DNA from: Peptoniphilus_A sp001811425
Lineage (GTDB): Bacteria > Bacillota > Clostridia > Tissierellales > Peptoniphilaceae
Direction: 5' to 3'
Assembly (NCBI RefSeq): GCF_001811425.1
Contig: NZ_KV804685.1
Span: forward strand, 124,001 to 188,000
Length of the DNA: 64,000 bases
Positions within the stretch are counted from its first letter, which is position 1, and the number at the start of each line of letters is the position of its first letter. The notes below the pieces were generated by a model that saw only the letters and a list, made by a program, of their open reading frames with translations, was not told the origin of the DNA and ran no database searches. The translations under genes were made by a program, and so were the position numbers. Positions 1 through 7,513 of the stretch are shown in pieces.

Positions 1-606
1 AAAAATACTAAGACTAAAGAAGTAAAAAATAGTAAAGTTCAAAAAATTACAAATACAAAAGCCATAAATCCAAGCAAAGCTCCAGCAGCAGAAAAAGTTT
101 CTGCAAAAGTAAGTCAAAATAAGGACAATAAAATAAAGGGTCAGGAGGTATCCTTATCAATTTTTGATGATTTAAATGACAGTTCAAATAATAAGTCTAA
201 GGATAAGGTTGAAAGTCTTTTTGATGACTTAGATTTTGATAACAAAAATTCCAAGGAAAATAAATTTTTAGTTGATGACAACACTAGTACAAATTTTTAT
301 AGTCAATCTGGAGTTACATCCTTTTATGCAAAGACAGAAAATATTTACGACGACATAAAACTTGGAGTGGAAAAGAATTGTCAGGAAATTTCTCTTTCAA
401 TTTTATTTCCCCATGATTCATGTAAAGAAATTGGACTTGTAAATCTTAAGGGAGAAAAAATTCCATACAAAGGAAGCATATATGAAGGTGAGTGGTTTAG
501 GATAAATTTATTTGCAGAAAACATCAGTTATCTTTATTTAGTGCCGAAAAATAATAAAGACCTATTCTTTTTTGTAAAAGAAGTTGACTACAATGAAGAG
601 ATATAA
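1..606 (+). CDS. Partial unknown protein upstream of prepilin genes (5' end outside window)
   Basis: The reading frame is open from the first base to a stop at 604-606, so this is the C-terminal about 201 residues of a longer protein. The first half is low-complexity: Lys/Asn/Ser-rich, then Asp-rich with a repeated Phe-Asp-Asp-Leu motif (SLFDDLDFD). The last 80 residues look like a small folded, beta-rich domain. I do not recognise it. Its 3' end overlaps the next prepilin gene by 14 bases, so it belongs to the same pilus operon and may be an assembly or anchoring component. A GTG at 367 could be mistaken for its start, but the frame continues upstream without interruption. Confidence 0.6.
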   Translation, partial: KNTKTKEVKNSKVQKITNTKAINPSKAPAAEKVSAKVSQNKDNKIKGQEVSLSIFDDLNDSSNNKSKDKVESLFDDLDFDNKNSKENKFLVDDNTSTNFYSQSGVTSFYAKTENIYDDIKLGVEKNCQEISLSILFPHDSCKEIGLVNLKGEKIPYKGSIYEGEWFRINLFAENISYLYLVPKNNKDLFFFVKEVDYNEEI

Positions 607-1036
607 AGGTTTTACCCTAATTGAACTAGTTATAACTCTTGCAATTACAATGATACTTTTGTCTATAGGCATGATTAATTTTAATGTTCGCGACAAAATT
701 GAAGCCAGGGAACAAATTAAAAGTCTTGCCCTTGACATAAAGTTTTTAAAAAATTACGCCCAAGTAAATAATTGTAAAACTAGTATAAAAATAGAAGATG
801 ATGGCTACAAAATGGTTTTTGGTAGCAAGACCAAGGCTGTAAAGTTTAATAAATTAGTTAAACTTAAGTCAACAAATGTTAGAAATATTAATTTTACAAG
901 TGGCGGCAAGCCTTCCTATGTGGCTAGCAATAATTCTGCTGGCACAATTATTTACTCCATAGGGGATAAAAAATCAACTAAAATCACAGTGGAGCCTGTC
1001 ACTGGCAAGGTGAATTATTATGAACTTAAAAACTAA
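593..1036 (+). CDS. Type IV prepilin / pseudopilin (GFTLIELV class III signal)
   Basis: A 147-residue pilin-like protein. Residues 1-5 are a short basic leader (MKRYK), followed by the prepilin peptidase and N-methylation motif GFTLIELV. A hydrophobic helix of about 20 residues continues it and would form the pilus core, with a beta-rich globular C-terminal half. Prepilin peptidase would cleave after the Gly and methylate the Phe. I chose ATG 593 over the in-frame TTG at 584 because it gives a normal short leader. The gene overlaps the partial gene before it and, by 17 bases, the prepilin gene after it, so translation is probably coupled. It resembles GspH/ComG-type minor pseudopilins; which subunit it is cannot be told. 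Confidence 0.85.
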   Translation: MKRYKGFTLIELVITLAITMILLSIGMINFNVRDKIEAREQIKSLALDIKFLKNYAQVNNCKTSIKIEDDGYKMVFGSKTKAVKFNKLVKLKSTNVRNINFTSGGKPSYVASNNSAGTIIYSIGDKKSTKITVEPVTGKVNYYELKN

Positions 1037-1400
1037 AAATAGAGGACATTTGATGATTGAAGTCCTGTTTTCCATAGCTCTTATTGGACTAATAGCCTCT
1101 GTAATTATGCCCAATATTATTAGCCTTTTGGAAAATCAAAATCATTTAAAAGAAAGAGAACTTTTAATTTATGCTGTAAATTCAAAAATGGAAGAAATAA
1201 TTGGTGAGTCTTATAACAACAAGGATTTAAAAACAAACTTTGACAGTGGAGAAGTAGAGAATCAAGATTTTATTATTGATGTGACGAAAAATAGTGAGGG
1301 AAATTTAAATCATGTTATTGTCAGGGGAAAGAGGCGAGATAGTGATGAAGAAATTAAAATGGAGGTTTACCTGCCGAAGGAAGGGCTATTCACTAATTGA
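1020..1400 (+). CDS. Type IV prepilin-like protein (divergent GHLMIEV signal)
   Basis: A 126-residue protein with a basic leader (MNLKTKNR), then GHLMIEVLFSIALIGLIAS. This is a class III signal in which the usual Phe-Thr after the Gly is His-Leu, while the conserved Glu at +5 is kept. One hydrophobic N-terminal helix and a charged C-terminal domain follow. The Glu, known in this family to matter for subunit docking, supports incorporation into a pilus or pseudopilus. It overlaps the neighbours on both sides (17 bases upstream, 56 bases downstream), typical of GspI/ComG minor pilin clusters. The altered +1/+2 residues may change N-methylation. Confidence 0.75.
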   Translation: MNLKTKNRGHLMIEVLFSIALIGLIASVIMPNIISLLENQNHLKERELLIYAVNSKMEEIIGESYNNKDLKTNFDSGEVENQDFIIDVTKNSEGNLNHVIVRGKRRDSDEEIKMEVYLPKEGLFTN

Positions 1401-1851
1401 ACTTGTCCTTTCCATTGCCATGCTTCTAATTATAGGCATGGTCTTAACTTCTATTTTGGGAATTTCACAAAAGGCTCTCAACAAAACTTATATAAATCAA
1501 AATGTAAATTCAGACTTGTCCTATGCCCTTGAGTACATAAAAGATGAAATCGAAAGTTCTGATTATTACACAAATATTGGCGGCAAAATTTATTTTATAA
1601 AAGAATTTCAAGGGAAATATATTTATATTAATTACGGCAAAATGAATGGCAAATTATATAGATTTGCCTCAACAGAAAATAATCTCACAAGATTTGACCG
1701 ACTTTATGCAAAGGGAAAGAATGCTCTGACGGAAAATATAGAGGATTTTAGAATTAGCGATGAGGGAAATTATTTTAAGATTTATTTAAATTATAACGAC
1801 CTTGATAAAATAAGTTTTAAAATTGCAAAGAGGATACAGTTCTATGAATGA
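1345..1851 (+). CDS. Type IV prepilin-like minor pseudopilin (GYSLIELV signal)
   Basis: A 168-residue protein whose basic leader (MKKLKWRFTCRRK) is followed by GYSLIELVLSIAMLLIIG, a clear prepilin cleavage/methylation motif and hydrophobic helix. The C-terminal part is soluble and Tyr/Asn-rich. ATG 1345 is preferred to ATG 1312 because it has an upstream GAGG-type ribosome site and gives a leader of normal size. The length fits GspJ/ComGF-like minor pseudopilins. It overlaps the previous gene by 56 bases and the next by 8, which indicates tight translational coupling in one operon. Confidence 0.8.
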   Translation: MKKLKWRFTCRRKGYSLIELVLSIAMLLIIGMVLTSILGISQKALNKTYINQNVNSDLSYALEYIKDEIESSDYYTNIGGKIYFIKEFQGKYIYINYGKMNGKLYRFASTENNLTRFDRLYAKGKNALTENIEDFRISDEGNYFKIYLNYNDLDKISFKIAKRIQFYE

Positions 1852-2812
1852 GAAAAAAGAAGGCTTTATCTATATTTTTACAATAATTTTAATTTCACTA
1901 CTTGCTCTCTTCTTTTATTTTATTTATTCCTACACATCGAATACTTCCTATATAAATTTACATAGAGTTGAGAGGATTCAGTCAAAATACGCAGCAGAAT
2001 CTGTTTTAAATATGAAGATTTCTGAAGAAAATTTTAACCAGGAATTAAAGGAATTTATTTTATCAAGGAAATATTCAAAGAACTTAAGCATAAAATCTTT
2101 GCCCAGTGACACAAAGCTAGAAAAGCTTGTAATATCAAATGAAGATTCTGTGGATAAAAATAAAAATTATGTGGATTTAGTAGAATTGAGGACGGAAGTA
2201 AAATATAAAAATTCACTTGCTGGAGCAAGGATTAGGGCGAATTTTGTAAATAAAATTTATAAAGAGGAGGATGGAGTTTTAAATTCTGGGAAAATAAATA
2301 AAGATGATTTAGAAAAAATAAAAAAGTCTTTTGACAATAATAATTGGTCTATGCCTGGCAAAAAAGTAATAGACTTAGATGGCGATTTTATTTACGGAGA
2401 AGAGAAGGGCAAAAAATTTATTTTTGAAGAAGTTGAAGAATTTGATGAAAAAACCGAAGAAAAAATTATAAAGAGAAATCCACTTTATTCTTTAGATGAT
2501 GTTAAGGTAATTAATCAAAAAAATGGTAGTCTAAAGATTGAGTCAAGTGTAAATAATCAAATTTTATTATTAAATGATAAAGTTTTGTTTAATGATAATG
2601 CAATATCTGGTATAATTATTGTAAATAATAATGCGCAAATTTCTAATAATTGCAAATTAGAGGGATATTTAATTGATTTATACGACAAAAATCCTAGTAT
2701 AAGCCTTAAATATCATCCACTAGTCTTAAGAGATTTTAGTTCAGTGCTACCTGATTATATAAAATTTCAGCCAAGATCACTTAACTATTATGATTTAGAA
2801 GACAATACTTAA
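1844..2812 (+). CDS. PilX/GspK-like pilus assembly protein
   Basis: A 322-residue protein with a short N-terminus (MNEKKEGFIYIFTIIL), one long hydrophobic helix, and an alanine/glutamate stretch (KYAAESVLN) reminiscent of the AAES region of PilX_N/GspK-like minor pilins. The canonical Glu at +5 is absent, as in GspK and PilX relatives. The remaining about 270 residues are charged and soluble. It is the last pilus gene: the stop at 2810-2812 is followed after 13 bases by efp. Position and topology suggest a tip or initiation component; a secreted or anchored accessory protein is the alternative. Confidence 0.6.
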   Translation: MNEKKEGFIYIFTIILISLLALFFYFIYSYTSNTSYINLHRVERIQSKYAAESVLNMKISEENFNQELKEFILSRKYSKNLSIKSLPSDTKLEKLVISNEDSVDKNKNYVDLVELRTEVKYKNSLAGARIRANFVNKIYKEEDGVLNSGKINKDDLEKIKKSFDNNNWSMPGKKVIDLDGDFIYGEEKGKKFIFEEVEEFDEKTEEKIIKRNPLYSLDDVKVINQKNGSLKIESSVNNQILLLNDKVLFNDNAISGIIIVNNNAQISNNCKLEGYLIDLYDKNPSISLKYHPLVLRDFSSVLPDYIKFQPRSLNYYDLEDNT

Positions 2813-2825
2813 TATGGAGGAAAAT

Positions 2826-3383
2826 ATGATAACAGCAGGAGATTTAAGAAAAGGACTTACATTTGAATGGGACGGAGATGTTTGGGTTGTAATAGACTTT
2901 CAACACGTTAAGCCAGGTAAGGGTGCAGCTTTTGTAAGAAGTAAAATTAAATCAGTACTTACTGGTGGCATTAAAGACACAACTTTTAACCCATCAGAAA
3001 AATTTGAAAAAGTTGTAATTGAAAATAAAGAAATGCAATACTTATATTCTGATGGAGCACTTTATTACTTCATGGATCAAGAAACTTACGAACAAATTCC
3101 ACTAGAAAAAGACATGGTTGAAGATGCTCTTAATTTCATGAAGGAAAATGATATGGCAACTATTAACTTCTACAAGGGCAAACCATTTAGAGTTACACCT
3201 CAAAACTTTGTAGAACTAGAAGTTACAGAAACTGAACCAGGTGTCAAAGGAGATACATCAAGTGGTGGCTCTAAACCTGCAACTGTAGAAACAGGTTACA
3301 CTCTTAATGTACCACTTTTCATTAATACAGGCGACGTTATAAGAATTGACACAAGAGATGGCGAATATATGTCTAGAGTTTAA
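2826..3383 (+). CDS. efp: Elongation factor P
   Basis: A 185-residue protein, the family's usual length. It has the KOW-like N-terminal domain with the conserved HVKPGKGAAFVRSK loop carrying the tip lysine that reaches the peptidyl-transferase centre, then two OB-fold domains and the C-terminal signature region (IDTRDGEYMSRV). EF-P relieves ribosome stalling at polyproline stretches. ATG 2826 is chosen over the in-frame ATG at 2814 because GGAGG at 2816-2820 is an ideal ribosome site for it and the length then matches homologues. Only 13 bases separate it from the pilus operon, so it may be co-transcribed with it as well as with the next gene. Confidence 0.97.
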   Translation: MITAGDLRKGLTFEWDGDVWVVIDFQHVKPGKGAAFVRSKIKSVLTGGIKDTTFNPSEKFEKVVIENKEMQYLYSDGALYYFMDQETYEQIPLEKDMVEDALNFMKENDMATINFYKGKPFRVTPQNFVELEVTETEPGVKGDTSSGGSKPATVETGYTLNVPLFINTGDVIRIDTRDGEYMSRV

Positions 3384-3395
3384 TTTGGAGGTAAT

Positions 3396-3704
3396 ATGGA
3401 ATATTTATTAAAGAGAATATCATATTTACAAGGTCTTTGTGACGGATATGATTTGGACACAACTACTAACGAAGGCAAAATTATATCTGAACTTGTAGAT
3501 ATCTTAAGCGATGTTATTGATGAAATGAGAGAATCTCGTGAAGAAATCGAAGACTATGTTGACATCATTGAAGAAGATCTTTCAGATCTAGAAGATTATG
3601 TTTATGAAAATGAAGACATGGATTTTGATCTATACGATGATGATTTCGACTTTGATGATTTAGAAATCTATGACGAAGACCAAGAAGATAGCGAAGAAGA
3701 ATAA
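3396..3704 (+). CDS. CD1247-type N-terminal-domain acidic protein
   Basis: A 102-residue, very acidic protein. Residues 1-60 (MEYLLKRISYLQGLCDGYDL onward) match the conserved N-terminal domain of the clostridial CD1247 family, commonly found just after efp. The remaining 40 residues are almost entirely Asp, Glu, Tyr and Phe. Longer family members carry a zinc ribbon after this domain; none is present here. It sits 12 bases after efp with a GGAGG site and is followed by a strong terminator, so efp and this gene share a transcript end. Function is unknown. Confidence 0.7.
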   Translation: MEYLLKRISYLQGLCDGYDLDTTTNEGKIISELVDILSDVIDEMRESREEIEDYVDIIEEDLSDLEDYVYENEDMDFDLYDDDFDFDDLEIYDEDQEDSEEE

Positions 3705-3717
3705 TTAAATTTTTTAA

Positions 3718-3745
3718 AAGGCGAGGGTTTCCTCGTCTTTTTTAG
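3718..3745 (+). terminator. Rho-independent terminator after the efp operon
   Basis: A short stem CGAGG/CCTCG with a GTTT loop is followed by CTTTTTT. It lies 14 bases after the CD1247-like stop codon. Confidence 0.8.
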
Positions 3746-3772
3746 GATAAAAATTTTTTAATAGGAGAAAAT

Positions 3773-5041
3773 ATGATTATAAAAGGCGGAAGAGTGATAG
3801 ATCCTCTTTCAAAAACAGATGAGATTTTAGATATAAGAATTGAAAAGGGAACAATAATTGAAATAGAAAAAGATATTGATGAGAGAAAATTTCCAGGCGA
3901 AGAAATAATTGACGCTAGAGGTAAAGTTCTTGTCCCTGGACTTGTTGATGTCCATGTTCACTTTAGAGACCCAGGGCAAACTTATAAGGAAGATTTAGAA
4001 AGTGGAAGTCAGGCTGCCATAGCTGGTGGTTTTACAAGTGTTGTGCAAATGGCAAACACTAGCCCAAAAATTGACGACAAGGAAAAGATTATTGACCACT
4101 ACAAAAAGGCACGCGATCTTCCCTTAAAAGTATATACAGTTTCTGCTCTAACGAGAAATTTTTCTGATTTAGAGCTTGTGGACATGGAAGAAAATTTTAA
4201 GGCGGGAGCCCTAGCCTTTACTGACGATGGAATCCCCAATAGAAATTCTAAACTAATAGTAGATGCCATGAATAGCGCAAAAGAATTAGGGGCAATAATT
4301 TCTTTTCACGAAGAAGATCCAAGTTTAATTGAACAAAATGGAATAAACCATTCAGAAGTTTCCGAAAAATTAGATATTTATGGCTCGCCAACTATTGCTG
4401 AGACATCTTTTATAGCAAGAGATGTAGCCATGGCAATTTACACTGGAGCCAAGATTTCCATTCAGCATATTTCTACAGGGCTAGGTGTTGATCTTGTTAA
4501 ATTTGGAAAATCCATGGGAGCAAATATTTATGCAGAAGTTACGCCACACCACCTTGCCTTAAATGACAGGGCAGTATTAAAATACGGCACTCTTGCAAAG
4601 ATGAATCCACCACTAAGAAGTGAAGAAGACAGGTTGAGAATCATTGAGGGCATAAAGGAAGGCACAATAGAAATTATTGCAACAGACCACGCTCCTCACA
4701 GCACTGAAGAAAAGGCCAAGGAAATCACAAAGGCACCATCAGGAATTATTGGACTAGAGACATCTTTTTCCATTTGCTATGAAAATTTAGTCCTAAGTGG
4801 AGAAATTTCTCTCATGAAATTAATTGAACTCATGAGTACAAACCCAGCAAAAATTTATGGACTTGAAGGTGGAGAAATTGCAGTAGGTAAGCTTGCAGAT
4901 TTGGCTATAATTGACCTTGAAAGTGAATATAAAATTGAAAAATTTAAATCAAAGTCCTCTAACAGTCCTTTCGCAGGTAAAAATTTAAGGGGAGAGGTTC
5001 TTTATACTATCTCTGAGGGCAAGCTTGTCTATAAAAAATAA
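3773..5041 (+). CDS. pyrC: Dihydroorotase
   Basis: A 422-residue amidohydrolase that interconverts N-carbamoyl-aspartate and dihydroorotate in pyrimidine synthesis. The zinc-binding signature DVHVHFRDPGQTYKED lies near residues 58-73, and the catalytic Asp sits in ATDHAPHS near residue 310. The length and the HFRDPG form indicate the class I bacterial enzyme. ATG 3773 follows an AGGAG site at normal spacing. It stands alone here: no other pyr gene is adjacent, which is unusual because pyrC is usually in a pyr operon, so the rest of the pathway must lie elsewhere. Confidence 0.95.
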   Translation: MIIKGGRVIDPLSKTDEILDIRIEKGTIIEIEKDIDERKFPGEEIIDARGKVLVPGLVDVHVHFRDPGQTYKEDLESGSQAAIAGGFTSVVQMANTSPKIDDKEKIIDHYKKARDLPLKVYTVSALTRNFSDLELVDMEENFKAGALAFTDDGIPNRNSKLIVDAMNSAKELGAIISFHEEDPSLIEQNGINHSEVSEKLDIYGSPTIAETSFIARDVAMAIYTGAKISIQHISTGLGVDLVKFGKSMGANIYAEVTPHHLALNDRAVLKYGTLAKMNPPLRSEEDRLRIIEGIKEGTIEIIATDHAPHSTEEKAKEITKAPSGIIGLETSFSICYENLVLSGEISLMKLIELMSTNPAKIYGLEGGEIAVGKLADLAIIDLESEYKIEKFKSKSSNSPFAGKNLRGEVLYTISEGKLVYKK

Positions 5042-5091
5042 ATATGTCAAAGTGGATACAATGACAAAGATTTAATCCAAAAGCTTTAAAA

Positions 5092-5106
5092 ATCAAGGTC
5101 CTTGAT
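5092..5106. promoter_or_regulatory. Perfect palindrome upstream of the DUF4153-type gene
   Basis: ATCAAGG-T-CCTTGAT has perfect 7-base arms around a single base, too tight for an RNA hairpin, so it is more likely a DNA-binding site if functional. It lies 26 bases before ATG 5132 and overlaps an AT-rich -10-like stretch. The regulator is unknown. Confidence 0.35.
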
Positions 5107-5131
5107 ATATTATTAAAATTAGGAGGATATT

Positions 5132-6889
5132 ATGAAAATTTTTAATTTTACATTACTTAATTTTAATAGTATTAAAAACACCTTTAAAAGGTTTCCACTC
5201 ACAATAATTTCAGCAATACTTGCCACAATATTTTTAATCTTGTCAACTTTCGATGAATACGCAGAAGCATATAATAACAAGATGATGAGCTTTGGTCTAG
5301 TTTTTGTTTTTGGAATTTTTCTCTACGCCTTTATTAAATTATTTAATGAGGGTCTTAGAAATTATTACGACCTAAAAAATTTAAAAAATAATAATTTATT
5401 TAAAATATTATCCTATGTAATAACTCTTCCAATTCTATATGGGGTTTATGAGCTTGTATATCATGAAAACAAAGTCATGGCATTTTATGACAATAATTTT
5501 ATATACTTTACCTTAATTGCAGCCCTAGTTGTTGGATCTTCCTTTGTTGGAAAATTTAATTATCACAAGGATTTTGTCGCCTATGTCGCAAAGATATTGA
5601 GGGCTTTTATAATTTCAAATATTTACAGCTTTATTGTCTTTATAGGTATAAGTGGAATTATTTTTGCACTTAACAGCTTATTTAAATTTAATTTTGGGTC
5701 TTCAGTATATTTGAGAGTTGCAATTTTTTCCTTTATTTTATTTAATGTGGTGACATTTTTCTCTGATTTTCCAAAGGTGAGAGATTCCTTCACAGATTAC
5801 AAATATCCAAAGGCTTTTAGAATTCTCTTAGTCTATATAATTACTCCAATCGTAATTATTTATACGGCAATTTTACTAGCCTACTTTGTAAAGATATTAG
5901 TCCTTTGGCAAATTCCAAATAATTTAATTGTAAATTTAGTTATTTGGTTTGCAAGTTTTTCAATTGTATATTTATTTTTCCTTTCCAGAGTGGAGACTGT
6001 TACTTTTATAAATAAATTTAAAATAGTTTTTCCATTTACACTTTTTCCGCTACTGGGAATGATGTTCTTTGCAATTTATTTGAGAATCAAAGAATATGGA
6101 ATGACTGAAAATAGGTATATTGTAATTGCAGTGGGACTTTGGATCTTCCTTTCTCTAATCTATTATATTTTTTACAGAGAAAATTCAAATATAAGTATTC
6201 CAATATTTTTGTCAGTAATAATTTTAATAACAGGTATTGGTCCTGCATCAGCCACAAGTCTTAGCATAAGGTCACAAAATGCTAGATTCGAAAAACTTTT
6301 AAGGGACAATAAGATGATTGCAGGAGAAGAAATAAAACCCAACATAAATATTGAATCCGATGCAAAAAGTCAAATTGTGGACATAGTAAGCTACATGGTA
6401 AGGACAGATAGGGTGGACAAACTATCCTATATGCCAAAGGATTTTAAGCTAAATGAAGACAGCTTTACAAAACTTTTTGGCTTCTCCAATATTATTGAAA
6501 GCAAAAATTACCTTGGCTATTCTTACACAGATAATTTGCCTACAGATAGCGAGCTTGGATTTGACATTGACATTGAGGGCTACAAACATTTAATTTATGT
6601 TTATTCCCTTGACGATGTTGTAAGCTCAGGAAATTATAAATTTGAAAAAGATAAAAAAGAAATAAAAATTTATAAAAAATCAAAAAGTGATTACAAAACA
6701 ATTATGACTATCGACATGGCCAAACTTCGAGATAATTTAAAACTTTTGTACAAGACTAAGGACCGCATTGAGCTTGAAGATTTGGCAATAGAAAAAGATG
6801 GATATAAAGTTTTATTTACAAATATTTATTTTGGAAGTGAAGATAATCTTGATGATGCCTATATCGAATTTTATCTTTTGACTAAGTAG
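5132..6889 (+). CDS. Polytopic membrane protein, DUF4153-like
   Basis: A 585-residue protein. The first about 370 residues are a run of roughly ten to twelve hydrophobic segments beginning around residue 20. The last about 210 are soluble and charged, carrying the C-terminal domain on one face of the membrane. This architecture, a long multi-helix half with a downstream soluble tail, resembles DUF4153 membrane proteins, whose function is not established. AGGAGG precedes ATG 5132. The following gene starts 10 bases after its stop, so the two are probably one operon. No transporter or enzyme motif is recognisable. Confidence 0.55.
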   Translation: MKIFNFTLLNFNSIKNTFKRFPLTIISAILATIFLILSTFDEYAEAYNNKMMSFGLVFVFGIFLYAFIKLFNEGLRNYYDLKNLKNNNLFKILSYVITLPILYGVYELVYHENKVMAFYDNNFIYFTLIAALVVGSSFVGKFNYHKDFVAYVAKILRAFIISNIYSFIVFIGISGIIFALNSLFKFNFGSSVYLRVAIFSFILFNVVTFFSDFPKVRDSFTDYKYPKAFRILLVYIITPIVIIYTAILLAYFVKILVLWQIPNNLIVNLVIWFASFSIVYLFFLSRVETVTFINKFKIVFPFTLFPLLGMMFFAIYLRIKEYGMTENRYIVIAVGLWIFLSLIYYIFYRENSNISIPIFLSVIILITGIGPASATSLSIRSQNARFEKLLRDNKMIAGEEIKPNINIESDAKSQIVDIVSYMVRTDRVDKLSYMPKDFKLNEDSFTKLFGFSNIIESKNYLGYSYTDNLPTDSELGFDIDIEGYKHLIYVYSLDDVVSSGNYKFEKDKKEIKIYKKSKSDYKTIMTIDMAKLRDNLKLLYKTKDRIELEDLAIEKDGYKVLFTNIYFGSEDNLDDAYIEFYLLTK

Positions 6890-6899
6890 GAGTGATTTT

Positions 6900-7457
6900 T
6901 TGTATTATATAAATTTTGAAAATGATGTCTTTATCGATGATGAAATTGACCTTAGACCAATTTCTGATATTCTTAAAATATATTTAAATAAATGCGATTC
7001 CTATCAAATAAAAATTTTAAAAGATGATAAAAAGTCAAAAAAATTAGTTGAAGAATTTGCAGTTTATTCAGACGAAGATGGATATGAGTATATTTTTCAG
7101 GGAATAATCGACGAAGACTTCAAAAAAATGATTTTAGAAAACTTAATTGGTGAGACAGCCCTAAACTTTATGGGCATAAGTCTTTATGACGATGGGATTT
7201 TGAAATTAGAAATTTTAAATTATGGCAGTGAAGTTTACATCTATGGCTTTGACGAAAAATCTGTAGTTGCCTTTTCAGAAGAACTTGAAAAAGTCTATGG
7301 CATAAGGGACTTAAATGTCTATATAGAAGAGAGTGAAGATGATGAGGAAGAAGCCCATCAACATGACCACCACCATGAGCATAACCATGATTGTAATTGC
7401 CAGCCTGATAAGGGCGATGATAATTCTTGCGGTTGCCAGGGAGAATGCTCTAAATAA
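6900..7457 (+). CDS. Unknown acidic protein with His/Cys-rich metal-binding-like tail
   Basis: A 185-residue protein starting at TTG 6900 (AGGAG about 7 bases upstream). Residues 1-150 are acidic with mixed helix/strand character and no motif I recognise. The last 34 residues hold seven His and five Cys, including HQHDHHHEHNHDCNC and CGCQGEC, a composition typical of metal storage or delivery tails (zinc, nickel or copper). It follows the membrane protein gene by 10 bases, so the pair may form a unit. The His/Cys tail could be a metallochaperone-like feature or a sequestering tail; the body of the protein gives no clue to substrate. Confidence 0.6.
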   Translation: MYYINFENDVFIDDEIDLRPISDILKIYLNKCDSYQIKILKDDKKSKKLVEEFAVYSDEDGYEYIFQGIIDEDFKKMILENLIGETALNFMGISLYDDGILKLEILNYGSEVYIYGFDEKSVVAFSEELEKVYGIRDLNVYIEESEDDEEEAHQHDHHHEHNHDCNCQPDKGDDNSCGCQGECSK

Positions 7458-7466
7458 AACAAAAAA

Positions 7467-7503
7467 AGAAAGAGTCTATCAAAAATGATAGGCTCTTATT
7501 TTT
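7467..7503. terminator. Terminator between convergent genes
   Basis: The inverted repeat GAGTCTATCA-AAAA-TGATAGGCTC has one G-U position. It is followed on the plus strand by TTATTTTTTG and preceded by an A-rich run, so it can serve the plus-strand gene and the convergent pyrophosphatase gene. Confidence 0.75.
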
Positions 7504-7513
7504 TGATTTAAAA

